A stretch of DNA of 64,000 nt from Bacillaceae bacterium OF18-1A (lineage in GTDB: Bacteria > Bacillota > Bacilli > Bacillales > Bacillaceae_G), in assembly GCA_027694045.1 (NCBI GenBank), contig JAQEWB010000012.1:10408-74407 (forward strand), given 5' to 3'. Positions 8,899 to 21,919 of the stretch are shown piece by piece. A program made the translations under genes and the position numbers. Below the pieces are notes generated by a model. It was not told where the DNA came from. It made no database searches and worked only from the letters and a program-made list of their open reading frames with translations. Within the stretch, counting starts at the first letter, position 1; each line of letters begins with the position of its first letter.

Positions 8899-9847
8899 GG
8901 AAATATCCAAGTAATAATCCGATTCCCATTAGGAAACCGAAAATTGTGTTTGTTTTTGCAGTTGCAATCATTGCAGGTACCATTTCCATTGGAACGCTTT
9001 TACCGATAAAGCCTTTCGTCGCTTTAAATGCTTTCGGTGCACTTAAAAATACGATTAGCATCCATGGTGATACGATGTTCACGAGAATTAAAGCAATTGT
9101 CCAAATGTAAGCAACAATGAACATAGAAGCGAGGACACCAACGGCTCTTTCACGTCCAACGAGAATCGCTAACGTTTTACGACCATTTTCCTTATCGCCA
9201 TCTAAATCACGAATGTTGTTAGATAGTAAAATCGCACCAATTAAAATGGAGCTCGGAATAGATAATAAAATTATTTCTGATGTTACTGTTCCAGTTTGGA
9301 TAAAGAATGAAATACCGATAATGATAACGCCCATAAATAATCCTGCTGTTAACTCTCCAAATGGTGTATACGCAATTGGAATTGGACCACCTGTATAAAG
9401 GTAAGCAACGGCCATACAAACAAGACCGATCGCAGCGAGCCACCAGCTAGAATTCATACAAATATAAACACCTAATAGTATTGCGATGCCGAAAAATCCA
9501 AATGCTAAGTTCAGTACCGTTTTTGGGTGAATACCATCGCGAACGATAGCACCACCGATACCAACCGAGCCTTCATGGTCAAGTCCTCTTTTATAATCAA
9601 AGTATTCATTAAACATGTTCGTTGCTGCTTGAATGAGAAGACAAGCAAGAAGCATCATAAGGAAAAGAGGAAGGTGTATTTGATTTATACCTCCGACTTG
9701 CATCGCATATGCTGTTCCGATGAAAACAGGAACGAAAGCTGCGGTTAATGTATGGGGACGTAGTAAACTCCACCAAATGCGCCAGCCTGTTTGCTTATTT
9801 GGCTTTGGCGCTATAGGAGAGGAATTCGTTTCGACGTTCATTTCCAT
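8894..9847 (-). CDS. menA: MenA, 1,4-dihydroxy-2-naphthoate polyprenyltransferase
   Basis: 317 residues, UbiA family, about eight to nine membrane helices. The two aspartate-rich motifs are present: NMFNEYFDYKRGLD near 75-88 and NNIRDLDGDKENGRKTL near 215-230. It attaches the heptaprenyl chain to DHNA at the membrane, making demethylmenaquinone. ATG at 9847 follows AAAGGAGGATTCAAC; a longer frame exists but lacks a ribosome site. Divergent from menF, so the pathway's membrane step is transcribed separately from the soluble steps. Confidence 0.94.
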   Translation of the reverse strand: MEMNVETNSSPIAPKPNKQTGWRIWWSLLRPHTLTAAFVPVFIGTAYAMQVGGINQIHLPLFLMMLLACLLIQAATNMFNEYFDYKRGLDHEGSVGIGGAIVRDGIHPKTVLNLAFGFFGIAILLGVYICMNSSWWLAAIGLVCMAVAYLYTGGPIPIAYTPFGELTAGLFMGVIIIGISFFIQTGTVTSEIILLSIPSSILIGAILLSNNIRDLDGDKENGRKTLAILVGRERAVGVLASMFIVAYIWTIALILVNIVSPWMLIVFLSAPKAFKATKGFIGKSVPMEMVPAMIATAKTNTIFGFLMGIGLLLGYFL

Positions 9848-9884
9848 GTTGAATCCTCCTTTGGTCACATATTGTACACAACTA

Positions 9885-9913
9885 AGTGTAGAAAATGCAT
9901 CATTTAGTGTCAA
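9885..9913 (-). promoter_or_regulatory. menA promoter
   Basis: On the minus strand TTGACA, 17 bases, TACACT, placed about 30-65 bases before the chosen menA start. Consensus -35 and ideal spacing. Confidence 0.65.
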
Positions 9914-9961
9914 CGTTTATTTTCTAGGAAGAGAAGGTGAATTTCTCAGAAATGCTAAACG

Positions 9962-9991
9962 TTGACAGGCCTTTCGTTTGAGGTGTATCTT
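9962..9991 (+). promoter_or_regulatory. possible menF promoter
   Basis: TTGACA, 18 bases, TATCTT, about 50 bases upstream of the menF ribosome site. The -10 is weak; offered as the best candidate in the divergent region. Confidence 0.4.
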
Positions 9992-10041
9992 AAAATCAAG
10001 CGTAATTATGACTATTTTTCGCCCATAGGGGGGAGACAATT

Positions 10042-13996
<3,955 letters not shown>

Positions 13997-14064
13997 TGTT
14001 TTTTTCAGCAAGAAGGAAGCCACACTTATAGAAGAAATCAGAAATATACAAGGAGGTAGTTGTA

Positions 14065-14883
14065 ATGGCTATTGGATGGGTAACAGAAGGCAATTACGAA
14101 GATATTATTTATTCAACATACAATGGTATCGCAAAGATTTCGATTAACCGCCCTGAAGTACATAACGCATTCCGTCCTAAAACGGTAATGGAGTTAATCG
14201 ACGCTTTTGCACACGCTCGTGATGATGCAAATGTTGGCGTTATCATTTTAACAGGAGAAGGTGGACGTGCATTCTGTTCTGGCGGCGACCAAAAAGTTCG
14301 CGGTCATGGTGGATATGTAGGTGACGACCAAATCCCACGTCTAAACGTATTAGACTTACAACGTCTAATTCGCGCAATTCCTAAACCAGTTATCGCAATG
14401 GTAGCAGGTTATGCAATCGGTGGTGGACACGTACTTCATATCGTATGTGACTTAACAATCGCTGCAGACAACGCTGTATTCGGACAAACAGGTCCTAAAG
14501 TAGGAAGCTTTGACGGTGGATACGGAGCTGGTTACTTAGCTCGTATGGTAGGCCACAAGAAAGCTCGCGAAATTTGGTACCTATGCCGTCAATACAACGC
14601 TCAAGAAGCACTTGATATGGGCTTAGTAAATACAGTAGTACCATTAGAACAACTTGAAGCAGAAACAGTACAATGGGCACAAGAAATCTTAGCAAACAGC
14701 CCAATGGCACTTCGTTTCCTAAAAGCTGCATTCAACGCAGACACAGACGGTCTAGCTGGTATTCAACAACTAGCTGGAGATGCAACGTTATTGTACTACA
14801 CAACTGACGAAGCAAAAGAAGGTCGCGACGCATTCAAAGAAAAACGCAGTCCGGACTTCGGTCAATTCCCTCGTTTCCCGTGA
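14065..14883 (+). CDS. menB: MenB, 1,4-dihydroxy-2-naphthoyl-CoA synthase
   Basis: 272 residues, crotonase family. [19 protein letters not shown] near 80-95 and [19 protein letters not shown] near 115-133 form the oxyanion and CoA sites; the C-terminal [15 protein letters not shown] is typical of MenB. Cyclises O-succinylbenzoyl-CoA. Codon use here is visibly biased towards CTA/GCA/CGT/AAC, unlike the neighbouring men genes, which fits high expression. AAGGAGGT ribosome site. Its enzyme step follows MenE, encoded further downstream. Confidence 0.96.
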   Translation: MAIGWVTEGNYEDIIYSTYNGIAKISINRPEVHNAFRPKTVMELIDAFAHARDDANVGVIILTGEGGRAFCSGGDQKVRGHGGYVGDDQIPRLNVLDLQRLIRAIPKPVIAMVAGYAIGGGHVLHIVCDLTIAADNAVFGQTGPKVGSFDGGYGAGYLARMVGHKKAREIWYLCRQYNAQEALDMGLVNTVVPLEQLEAETVQWAQEILANSPMALRFLKAAFNADTDGLAGIQQLAGDATLLYYTTDEAKEGRDAFKEKRSPDFGQFPRFP

Positions 14884-15190
14884 TAAAAGCGAAGCCGACT
14901 GTTTAGCCCCGTTGGCTAAGGTTCTTTCGCACAGAAAGTGTTTTTTACTTTCTCGTGCGGAAGGTTCTTAGACGGAAGGGGCTAGGAGGCGCAGCTGGAT
15001 GAAACCAAAAGCGGAAGCAGCTCGCTTAGAATGTGAGGGGGATGGAGCTTCTGACGTAGAGGCGCTTTTTGCCTCGTAGGAAGAAGTGAAGCCACCGAAC
15101 ATTCTAGCTGCTGTAGCTGGATGAAACCAAAAGCGAAAGCAGCTCGCCCACAAAGTGAGTCGCAACCGACGATCAAAACCGGAAACAAAA
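14884..15190. repeat. structured spacer with a duplicated 34-base motif inside the men operon
   Basis: No gene. The stretch is richer in GC than its surroundings. A motif beginning near 14991 (GCAGCTGGATGAAACC, then AAAGCGGAAGCAGCTCG) is repeated near 15111 with few changes (AGCTGGATGAAACC, AAAGCGAAAGCAGCTCG). Upstream is a hairpin TTCGCAC..AAAGT / ACTTT..GTGCGGAA near 14927-14967. It looks like a dispersed intergenic element rather than coding DNA. Confidence 0.6.
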
Positions 15191-15193
15191 CAA

Positions 15194-15225
15194 CTAAGAG
15201 ACTTGATGTCATATCAAGTCTCTTT
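15194..15225 (+). terminator. terminator between menB and menE
   Basis: AAGAGACTTGAT / ATCAAGTCTCTT stem followed by TTCTTTC. Twenty-four bases before the menE start, so menEC needs read-through or its own promoter. Confidence 0.8.
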
Positions 15226-15248
15226 CTTTCATGAAAGGAGAATGAATG

Positions 15249-16694
15249 ATGGAGACGATGCCAAATTGGTTAAAGCAACGTGCATTTTTAACACCAGATC
15301 GCACTGCAATTGAAATAGAGGAAGAGAAAGTTACTTTTATGGAGCTGCATGAAAAAGTAGTATTTGTTTGTGAACACCTTACGCATGTAGGGGTGAAGCG
15401 TGGACAAAAGGTGGCTGTTCTGATGAAAAATGGTATGGAGATGATTACAGTGATTCACGCCCTATCTTACGTAGGGGCAGTAGCTGTACTTTTAAATACG
15501 CGTCTTTCAAGAGAAGAGCTACTTTGGCAAATGGATGATGCTGAAGTTGTTTGTTTAGTAACGGATCAACATTTTGAGGCTAAAGATGTTCCTGTATATT
15601 CATTCGTTGAAGTGATGAATGGACCGAAGGCGGAAGCATTTATACAAGAAGAATTTTCTTTAGAAGAAGCGATGACAATTATTTATACATCTGGGACGAC
15701 AGGGAAACCGAAAGGCGTTATTTTAACGTACGGCAATCATTGGGCAAGCGCAGTTGGTTCGTCGCTTAATTTAGGACTTCGTGATGATGATTGCTGGTTA
15801 GCTTGTATGCCAATGTTTCATGTTGGCGGGCTATCTCTTTTAATGAAAAATATTATGTATGGCATGCGCATTTTACTCGTTCCGAAATATGATGCTGATT
15901 TTATTCATAAAGCACTTCAAACGAGAGGAGTAACAATTATTTCTGTCGTTTCTAAAATGTTAACTGATTTATTAGAGCGACTTGGGGCAGAGACATATCC
16001 ACCTTCTTTACGATGCATGTTACTTGGCGGAGGACCAGCGCCGAAACCACTATTAGAAGCGTGTGTAGAAAAAGGAATTCCAGTGTACCAAACGTACGGT
16101 ATGACAGAAACGTCGTCTCAAATTTGTACGTTATCAGCTGATTACATGTTAACGAAAGTAGGATCTGCCGGGAAACCACTATTCCAGTGTCAACTTCGTA
16201 TTGAAAAAGATGGTGTAGTAGTGCCGCCACATGCAGAAGGCGAAATCGTAGTAAAAGGGCCGAATGTAACAGGTGGTTATTTCAACCGTGAAGATGCGAC
16301 GCGAGAGACAATTCAAAATGGTTGGCTTCATACTGGTGACCTCGGTTATTTGGATGAAGAGGGTTTTTTATACGTATTAGATCGCCGCAGTGATTTAATT
16401 ATTTCTGGCGGAGAGAATATATATCCGGCTCAAATTGAAGAAGTGTTACTCTCTCACCCTGCGGTAGCGGAAGCAGGTGTTGTCGGTATGACTGACGATA
16501 AATGGGGACAAGTACCCGCTGCTTTTATTGTGAAAAGCGGGACGGTAACAGAAGAAGAAATTCTTCATTTTTGCGAGGAGAAATTAGCGAAATATAAAGT
16601 GCCGAAGAAAGCATGTTTCTTAGAGGAATTACCACGAAACGCTTCGAAAAAATTGTTAAGACGAGAGTTAAGACAATTAGTGGAGGAGATGTAA
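15249..16694 (+). CDS. menE: MenE, O-succinylbenzoate--CoA ligase
   Basis: 481 residues, AMP-forming acyl-CoA ligase. P-loop [14 protein letters not shown] near 143-156, YGMTETSSQ near 285, [22 protein letters not shown] near 360-380 and the C-terminal lysine region [11 protein letters not shown]. Activates O-succinylbenzoate for MenB. ATG at 15249 is seven bases after AAGGAG; the adjacent ATG at 15246 is too close. menC begins right after its stop. Confidence 0.95.
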   Translation: METMPNWLKQRAFLTPDRTAIEIEEEKVTFMELHEKVVFVCEHLTHVGVKRGQKVAVLMKNGMEMITVIHALSYVGAVAVLLNTRLSREELLWQMDDAEVVCLVTDQHFEAKDVPVYSFVEVMNGPKAEAFIQEEFSLEEAMTIIYTSGTTGKPKGVILTYGNHWASAVGSSLNLGLRDDDCWLACMPMFHVGGLSLLMKNIMYGMRILLVPKYDADFIHKALQTRGVTIISVVSKMLTDLLERLGAETYPPSLRCMLLGGGPAPKPLLEACVEKGIPVYQTYGMTETSSQICTLSADYMLTKVGSAGKPLFQCQLRIEKDGVVVPPHAEGEIVVKGPNVTGGYFNREDATRETIQNGWLHTGDLGYLDEEGFLYVLDRRSDLIISGGENIYPAQIEEVLLSHPAVAEAGVVGMTDDKWGQVPAAFIVKSGTVTEEEILHFCEEKLAKYKVPKKACFLEELPRNASKKLLRRELRQLVEEM

Positions 16695-17801
16695 GTGGAG
16701 ATAAAAAAAGCGACACTTCATATAACGGAAATGCCACTCGTAATCCCGTTTGCCGCAAGTTATGGGACTTATGAAAAGCGTGAGAGTATCGTTATTGAAT
16801 TAGAAGATACGGACGGGTATATTGGTTTTGGTGAAGTCGTTGCGTTCTCTGAACCGTGGTATACGGAAGAAACGGTGAAGACAGGGCTGCATGTACTGCA
16901 AGATTTTTTATTACCGGATGTATTGAAAGCTGAAATTTCACATCCGAATGAAGTACCAGGTTTGTTCCAGCATATAAAAAGAAACCGAATGGCAAAGGCC
17001 GGAATAGAAGGAGCTGTTTGGGATTTATATGCGAAGCGTGAAAGGAGCGCGCTTGCGACATTACTTGGCGGAACTAGGACTGAAATTGAAGTCGGCGTTG
17101 TGATCGGGATTAATACGATTCCGGTTATGTTAAAGCAAATCGAGAAGTACGCAGAAGAAGGATACGAGCGTTTTAAAGTGAAAATAAAACCAGGGCATGA
17201 CTACGAGTTATTGAAAGAAATTCGAAAAGAGTTTCCGAACATCCCGTTAATGGCTGATGCGAATTCAGCCTATACATTAGCGGATACGGAGAAGTTGAAA
17301 CGGTTAGATGAATTTCAATTAATGATGATTGAACAACCACTAGCGGATTACGATTTTCTTGATCATGCGCAGCTGCAAAAACAAATTGAAACGCCAATCT
17401 GTTTAGACGAAAGCATCCATAGTTTAGAAGATGCGCGGGTTGCGATTACGCTTGGTAGTTGTCAAATCGTTAATATTAAACCAGGGCGAGTGGGTGGATT
17501 AACAGAATCAGTGCAAATTCATAATTATTGTATGGAGCATAACATCCCAGTTTGGTGCGGCGGTATGGTGGAGATGGGGATTTCACGAGCGCAAAATGTT
17601 GCCCTCGCCTCATTGCCTAACTTTACGATTCCAGGAGATATATCCGCTTCTAGTAGACATTGGGAGAAAGATATTATTTTGCCGGAAGTGATGCTTGAGG
17701 GCGGAAAAGTGATGGTGCCGCAAAGTGTTGACACTGAGTATAAAGTTGACGGCGGAAGGCTGGCGGAAATTACGAAGCAACGGATTGTGTTTGAGCGATA
17801 A
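16695..17801 (+). CDS. menC: MenC, o-succinylbenzoate synthase
   Basis: 368 residues, enolase superfamily. Catalytic lysine motif KVKIKPGHD near 160, metal ligands in MADANSAY (about 189), MIEQPL (about 213) and CLDESIHS (about 238), and second-lysine region NIKPGRVGG near 262. Dehydrates SHCHC to o-succinylbenzoate. GTG start directly follows the menE stop with GGAGGAG inside the end of menE. Related enzymes of the family can be N-acylamino acid racemases; the men context settles the role. Confidence 0.94.
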   Translation: MEIKKATLHITEMPLVIPFAASYGTYEKRESIVIELEDTDGYIGFGEVVAFSEPWYTEETVKTGLHVLQDFLLPDVLKAEISHPNEVPGLFQHIKRNRMAKAGIEGAVWDLYAKRERSALATLLGGTRTEIEVGVVIGINTIPVMLKQIEKYAEEGYERFKVKIKPGHDYELLKEIRKEFPNIPLMADANSAYTLADTEKLKRLDEFQLMMIEQPLADYDFLDHAQLQKQIETPICLDESIHSLEDARVAITLGSCQIVNIKPGRVGGLTESVQIHNYCMEHNIPVWCGGMVEMGISRAQNVALASLPNFTIPGDISASSRHWEKDIILPEVMLEGGKVMVPQSVDTEYKVDGGRLAEITKQRIVFER

Positions 17802-17839
17802 ATTGAGTCTTTAAAATAGCGGGCGAATTTCGTCGTTAA

Positions 17840-17921
17840 TTGTCGATAAGTCGATATAATTGAAAAATCGCTGATATAATTCAAGTTGTGATCGATATAA
17901 TTGGAAAATCGCTGATATAAA
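17840..17921. repeat. TCGATATA-type dispersed repeat, copy 1
   Basis: A block alternating TTGTCGATAAGTCGATATAA, a GAAAAATCGCTGATATAA unit, TTGTGATCGATATAA and a second AAAATCGCTGATATAA unit. The same order occurs at 37953 and in part at 63894 and 36084. The full bcr1-like element follows immediately. Confidence 0.7.
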
Positions 17922-18081
17922 TTTATCCCGCTATTCGCCGGGCAGTAAGACCCCCACCTCAAAATTCAGTGAGAGCAAAGAAGTTAGGTGGGGGATCAAC
18001 TGCGCGTAAAAGCCCGATTGGTGAGGGCTAATAATCAGTGGGGGATGAACAAAACCCCCACTGATTAAAGTTTCACTTTAT
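17922..18081 (+). repeat. full-length bcr1-like element with TTTAT flanks
   Basis: 155 bases plus a 5-base direct repeat TTTAT (17922-17926 and 18077-18081). Internal hairpins: a CCCGCTATTCGCCGGG end, CCCCCACCT / AGGTGGGGG, and AATCAGTGGGGG / CCCCCACTGATT. Size and TTTAT flanks agree with what I recall of the bcr1 repeat of the B. cereus group; the naming is from memory. Confidence 0.8.
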
Positions 18082-18082
18082 C

Positions 18083-18111
18083 AAGGTTACTCAAACGAGT
18101 AGCCTTTTTAT
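18083..18111 (+). terminator. probable menC terminator
   Basis: AAGGTTACTC / GAGTAGCCTT stem with a T run, just right of the bcr1-like element, which has separated it from menC. Confidence 0.7.
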
Positions 18112-18167
18112 ATTGTACAAATTGGATAGACTAGTTTACAATCGAGCGTATAAAAAGGGGGAGTAAA

Positions 18168-18866
18168 ATGAAGCGCATTTCGATTTTAATCGCTGATGAT
18201 GAGGCAGAGATTGCGGACTTAATTGAGATACATTTAGAAAAAGAAGGGTATCATGTTGTGAAAGCGGCTGATGGAGAAGAAGCGATACATATTATTGAAA
18301 CGGAGACAATCGACTTAGTGGTTTTAGATATTATGATGCCGAAAATGGATGGATATGAGGTGACGCGCCAAATTCGCGCGAAGCATCATATGCCAATCAT
18401 TTTCTTAAGCGCGAAAACTTCGGACTTTGATAAAGTGACAGGTTTAGTGCTAGGTGCGGATGATTATATGACGAAGCCTTTTACACCGATTGAATTAGTG
18501 GCGCGTGTAAATGCGCAATTACGCCGATTTCTTACGTTAAATCAGCCGAAATTAGAAGAGAGTAAATCTGCTTTAGAGATTGGCGGAATTGTTATTGATC
18601 CTGAGCGTCGAACGGTAAATGTATACGGTGAACAAATTGAGTTAACACCGAAAGAGTTTGATATTTTATATTTATTAGCGAGTCATCCGAAGAAAGTGTA
18701 TAATGTGGAAAATATCTTTCAGCAAGTATGGGCGGATGATTATTATGAAGGCGGAAATACAGTTATGGTCCATATTCGTACGTTACGGAAAAAGCTTGGG
18801 GAAGATAAAAGAAAGGACAAGTTAATCAAAACAGTGTGGGGAGTAGGGTATACTTTCAATGGCTAA
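18168..18866 (+). CDS. OmpR-family response regulator, VanR-like
   Basis: 232 residues. Receiver domain with acidic pair DDEAE near 10, phospho-acceptor Asp in VVLDIMMPKMDG near 55, and conserved Lys in ADDYMTKPF near 104; then a winged-helix DNA-binding domain (LTPKEFDILYLLASHPKK, and VMVHIRTLRKKLGED). Its stop overlaps the kinase start by eight bases. The downstream VanY-type peptidase suggests it controls cell-wall peptide trimming, as in VanRS systems. Start ATG follows AAAAGGGGGAG. Confidence 0.92.
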   Translation: MKRISILIADDEAEIADLIEIHLEKEGYHVVKAADGEEAIHIIETETIDLVVLDIMMPKMDGYEVTRQIRAKHHMPIIFLSAKTSDFDKVTGLVLGADDYMTKPFTPIELVARVNAQLRRFLTLNQPKLEESKSALEIGGIVIDPERRTVNVYGEQIELTPKEFDILYLLASHPKKVYNVENIFQQVWADDYYEGGNTVMVHIRTLRKKLGEDKRKDKLIKTVWGVGYTFNG

Positions 18867-19956
18867 TATGATGAAAAGTTTTCGTTTTAAAATGATTGTC
18901 TTATTTGCGTTAAGTATGGTGCTAGCAGCTACTGTAACATTTATGATTTATAAAGGATTGCAGCTGTATTATAAAACGATGGTTCGTTATGAAGATCCTT
19001 TAGCGCAATTTAGATTAATCGTAAGAGACTTTGGAGATATTAACTTCTTTTTAATTTTCTTTATTCCGCTATCTATTTTATTTTTCTTCTTTTTGACAAA
19101 GCCGTATTTAAAATACTTTGATGAAATTTCTAATGGGATTCATCATCTGGCGAACGGTAATTTTACGAATACAGTTCAAGTTCTATCCAATGATGAGTTT
19201 GGAAATATTGCACGTGAAATTAATGTAGCGAGTGAAAAATTAAAAGAAGCAGTGGAAAGAGGAGATTTTGCTGAGAGCAGTAAAGATCAACTCGTTGTGA
19301 ATTTAGCGCATGATTTAAGAACACCGTTAACATCGGTGTTAGGATATTTAGATTTAATTCTTAAAGATGAGAATTTAACAAAAGAGCAAATTAAACATTT
19401 TTCCACGATAGCTTATACGAAATCGCAAAGATTGGAAAGTTTAATAGATGAGCTATTTGAAATTACACGTATGAATTATGGCATGCTAAAGCTGGATAAA
19501 AAGCCGATTGATATAAGTGAGCTGCTTATACAGCTAGATGAAGAGTTGTATCCGTTATTAGAGAAACATCATTTAGAAGCTAGATTGAATGTTGAGCCTT
19601 ATTTACCGATTAATGGTGATGGGAAATTGCTAGCTCGGGTATTTGAGAACTTGTTAACAAATGCTGTTCGCTACGGATATGATGGACAATTTGTTGATAT
19701 GAATGGGTATATCGATAAAGAAGAAGTTGTCGTACAAATTATGAATTATGGAGATAGCATCCCAGAAGAAGATTTACCTTATCTTTTTGATATGTTTTAT
19801 ACAGGTGATAAGGCGAGAACAGAGAACCGTGGCGGAACAGGTCTTGGGTTATTTATTGCTAAAAATATTATTGAACAGCATAATGGTACGATTTCAGCTG
19901 AAAGTAATGTAGTTAGAACGATATTTGAAGTGAGATTGCCAAAAGAAGAGAACTAA
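18859..19956 (+). CDS. sensor histidine kinase, VanS-like
   Basis: 365 residues. Two N-terminal helices (about 8-30 and 55-78) with a short external loop, HAMP-like linker (about 80-135), H-box LVVNLAHDLRTPLTSVLGYL near 145-165, N-box ENLLTNAVRYG near 258, and G-boxes GGTGLGLFIAKNI near 328. Partner of the regulator it overlaps. The small external loop leaves little room for a large ligand domain. Confidence 0.92.
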   Translation: MANMMKSFRFKMIVLFALSMVLAATVTFMIYKGLQLYYKTMVRYEDPLAQFRLIVRDFGDINFFLIFFIPLSILFFFFLTKPYLKYFDEISNGIHHLANGNFTNTVQVLSNDEFGNIAREINVASEKLKEAVERGDFAESSKDQLVVNLAHDLRTPLTSVLGYLDLILKDENLTKEQIKHFSTIAYTKSQRLESLIDELFEITRMNYGMLKLDKKPIDISELLIQLDEELYPLLEKHHLEARLNVEPYLPINGDGKLLARVFENLLTNAVRYGYDGQFVDMNGYIDKEEVVVQIMNYGDSIPEEDLPYLFDMFYTGDKARTENRGGTGLGLFIAKNIIEQHNGTISAESNVVRTIFEVRLPKEEN

Positions 19957-20016
19957 CAATTTAATAAAAATTTAAACTTTACCCCACTTTTTATTTTAAT
20001 AGTTTTTTCTATTCTA

Positions 20017-20031
20017 TACGTAAGTTACGTA
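20017..20031. promoter_or_regulatory. perfect palindrome between kinase and vanY
   Basis: TACGTAA-G-TTACGTA, 15 bases, directly before the vanY ribosome site. Could be an operator or only a leader hairpin; no factor is assigned. Confidence 0.35.
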
Positions 20032-20047
20032 ATAGGAGGAACTAGAA

Positions 20048-20908
20048 ATGAAAAAGTGGGTATTTATTTGTTTTTTTATAGTGTTCACAGTATGTGTAGG
20101 CTTTTATATAGCACCGTTATTTCAAAATAAAATTGATGTAAAAATTGGCGGGAAAGATAGTACGATAAAGGCTACAAATATGAAAAAGATAGAGGTTGCA
20201 GAAGAACAAATTTATAAAGGGGATCTATTATTAGTTAATAAAGATTACCCGGTAAAAAAAGATAGTATTAGGTCTGATATTATAAATGTAAATCATAATA
20301 GTGAATTAGTAAGAGGTTATGTCATATTTGATAGAAATCTACGCTTATCAAAAGGTGTTGTAAAAAAGTTTTTAAACGTTGTCGATATGGCTGGAAAAGA
20401 TGGGATACGACATTTTTTAATGAGTAGCGGTTATCGAGATTTTAAAGAACAAAGTAAGTTGTATAAAGAAATGGGATCTGATTATGCACTTCCAGCAGGA
20501 TATAGTGAACATAATTTAGGATTATCACTGGACGTTGGATCAACGCAAGAGAAAATGGAGAAAGCACCTGAAGGGAAATGGATTGCGGAGAATGTGTGGA
20601 AGTATGGATTTGTATTACGCTATCCAAAAAATAAAAGTCACATTACAGGTATTCAATATGAGCCATGGCATATTCGTTACGTTGGCTTGCCTCATAGCGC
20701 AATTATGCAAAAAAAGAAAATTACATTAGAGGAATATTTGGACTTCTTAAAAGAAGAAAAAGAAATTTCAACTGAGGTGGAAGGAAAGAAATATACGGTT
20801 TCTTACTATAAAGTTTCAGGGAATATGAAAGTAAATGTTCCGGTGGATAAGCCGTATGATATTTCCGGAAATAATATGGATGGGGTTGTTGTGACGGTTC
20901 AGGAATAG
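20048..20908 (+). CDS. vanY: VanY-type D-alanyl-D-alanine carboxypeptidase
   Basis: 286 residues. One N-terminal signal-anchor (about 5-24), then a zinc peptidase M15B domain: SGYRDFKEQSKLYKE near 120, zinc motif YSEHNLGLSLDVG near 155-167, and EPWHIRYVG near 213. It removes the terminal D-Ala from peptidoglycan precursors outside the membrane. Third gene behind a VanRS-like pair, 91 bases from the kinase. About 55 residues after the active-site domain do not match a domain I know. No vanH, vanA or vanX ligase genes are nearby, so this is not a resistance cluster by itself. Confidence 0.9.
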   Translation: MKKWVFICFFIVFTVCVGFYIAPLFQNKIDVKIGGKDSTIKATNMKKIEVAEEQIYKGDLLLVNKDYPVKKDSIRSDIINVNHNSELVRGYVIFDRNLRLSKGVVKKFLNVVDMAGKDGIRHFLMSSGYRDFKEQSKLYKEMGSDYALPAGYSEHNLGLSLDVGSTQEKMEKAPEGKWIAENVWKYGFVLRYPKNKSHITGIQYEPWHIRYVGLPHSAIMQKKKITLEEYLDFLKEEKEISTEVEGKKYTVSYYKVSGNMKVNVPVDKPYDISGNNMDGVVVTVQE

Positions 20909-20923
20909 TGGTTTTTAAGTGTA

Positions 20924-20977
20924 ATGAAAATCTTCGTCAAAGTAACTATTACTTTGACGAAGATGACAGTTTTCATT
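20924..20977 (+). terminator. terminator-like hairpin after vanY
   Basis: Fifteen-base stem ATCTTCGTCAAAGTA / TACTTTGACGAAGAT, extended by TGAAAA / TTTTCA at the base. Confidence 0.75.
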
Positions 20978-21132
20978 CAGTGTAAAAAATAGGCGATTCA
21001 TCAACTTCATTCTTTTTTTGGAATGAAATTTGTTTTTATGTTGAGTACATAAAGTTTTGTGCACCTCGTCGGAACAGGCCATTCCTTATGCTCTTTTGTT
21101 GAATATGTTTCTTTAGGAGAGGAGATCCGATT

Positions 21133-21188
21133 TAAACGAATAAAACCTACAGAGGAAATGTAATTTCTCTGTAGGTTTTATTCGTTTT
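21133..21188 (-). terminator. terminator of the YqeB-like gene
   Basis: About 20-base stem (AAACGAATAAAACCTACAG / CTGTAGGTTTTATTCGTTT), T-rich on both exits, just before the stop of the minus-strand gene. The rest of 20978-21132 holds no gene I can support. Confidence 0.85.
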
Positions 21189-21200
21189 TTGTGCTTTCTA

Positions 21201-21872
21201 TTACTTAATGGAACGGACATACTGATCTTCTCCATCGTCTTTGACAAAGACCCCTAGTTCATTCAAATCTTTGCGTAAATGCTTCTTTTTTTTCGAGTTT
21301 CCTTCTCGAAGAGCATTTCGTCTTTCATACAAAATAGTATTTATGCTTTTATTAAATCGCTCATCCTCTAATTTCCATAAGATATACTCATGTTTATAAG
21401 GATCTTGTTCCACCCAGGGGAAGCCGTGCATTAAGAAAGTATCTTTAATTTTGCTTTGGTTAATATCAGAAGTTTCACGTAACCATTCTCGGTCTTCTTG
21501 ATCAAGGATAACCACTTGACGCTTATCTACAAAAACGGCTTTTACATTCGCCTTTGTAATTTGTTTTTCTTGATCATCTTTACTCATATGAATACCTTCT
21601 GAATTGATTTTCATCTTTAAAGCGTCACTATAAATAATTAAAGAAAATAAAATCCCTGCAATAGTGCCAATTAACATGAGGATAATTGGAAGCCAAAAAG
21701 GGTTAATAGAATTTAAAAGTTCTATAATTTTCGAGTCAGAAAAGAGAGGAATCCTTTTTATAATCTCTATTAATTTAGGTGAAAAATATCCAATAGTGCC
21801 TAAAAGGATTGGGCTTATTATAACAAGTAAATTTTCTAAAAAACCTAATCCAATGACAGATGCCTTTCTCAT
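21201..21872 (-). CDS. two-helix membrane protein, YqeB-like (tentative)
   Basis: 223 residues. Two membrane segments (about 9-35 and 57-82), then a cytoplasmic part with KAVFVDKRQVVILDQEDREW near 113-132, reminiscent of a bacterial PH-like domain, and a basic KKKKHLRKDL near 193. I recall similar proteins named YqeB in Bacillus; the name is from memory of this layout and not certain. Ribosome site AAAGGATGA before ATG. Lies 48 bases after the TetR gene's stop on the same strand, but the two have no close coupling. Confidence 0.6.
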   Translation of the reverse strand: MRKASVIGLGFLENLLVIISPILLGTIGYFSPKLIEIIKRIPLFSDSKIIELLNSINPFWLPIILMLIGTIAGILFSLIIYSDALKMKINSEGIHMSKDDQEKQITKANVKAVFVDKRQVVILDQEDREWLRETSDINQSKIKDTFLMHGFPWVEQDPYKHEYILWKLEDERFNKSINTILYERRNALREGNSKKKKHLRKDLNELGVFVKDDGEDQYVRSIK

Positions 21873-21919
21873 GTATAGTTCATCCTTTCTTATATATATT
21901 TTTTTAAATTAGGGCATAT

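Noticed and set aside
18168..20908. Vancomycin resistance gene cluster
   Set aside because: Only regulator, kinase and VanY-type peptidase are present; the D-Ala-D-Lac ligase, dehydrogenase and VanX are missing.
21059..21163. 34-codon GTG frame between vanY and the YqeB-like gene
   Set aside because: Reads plausibly (VHLVGTGHSLCSFVEY...) but runs into a terminator, lacks a ribosome site and matches nothing I know; possibly a relic but not supportable.
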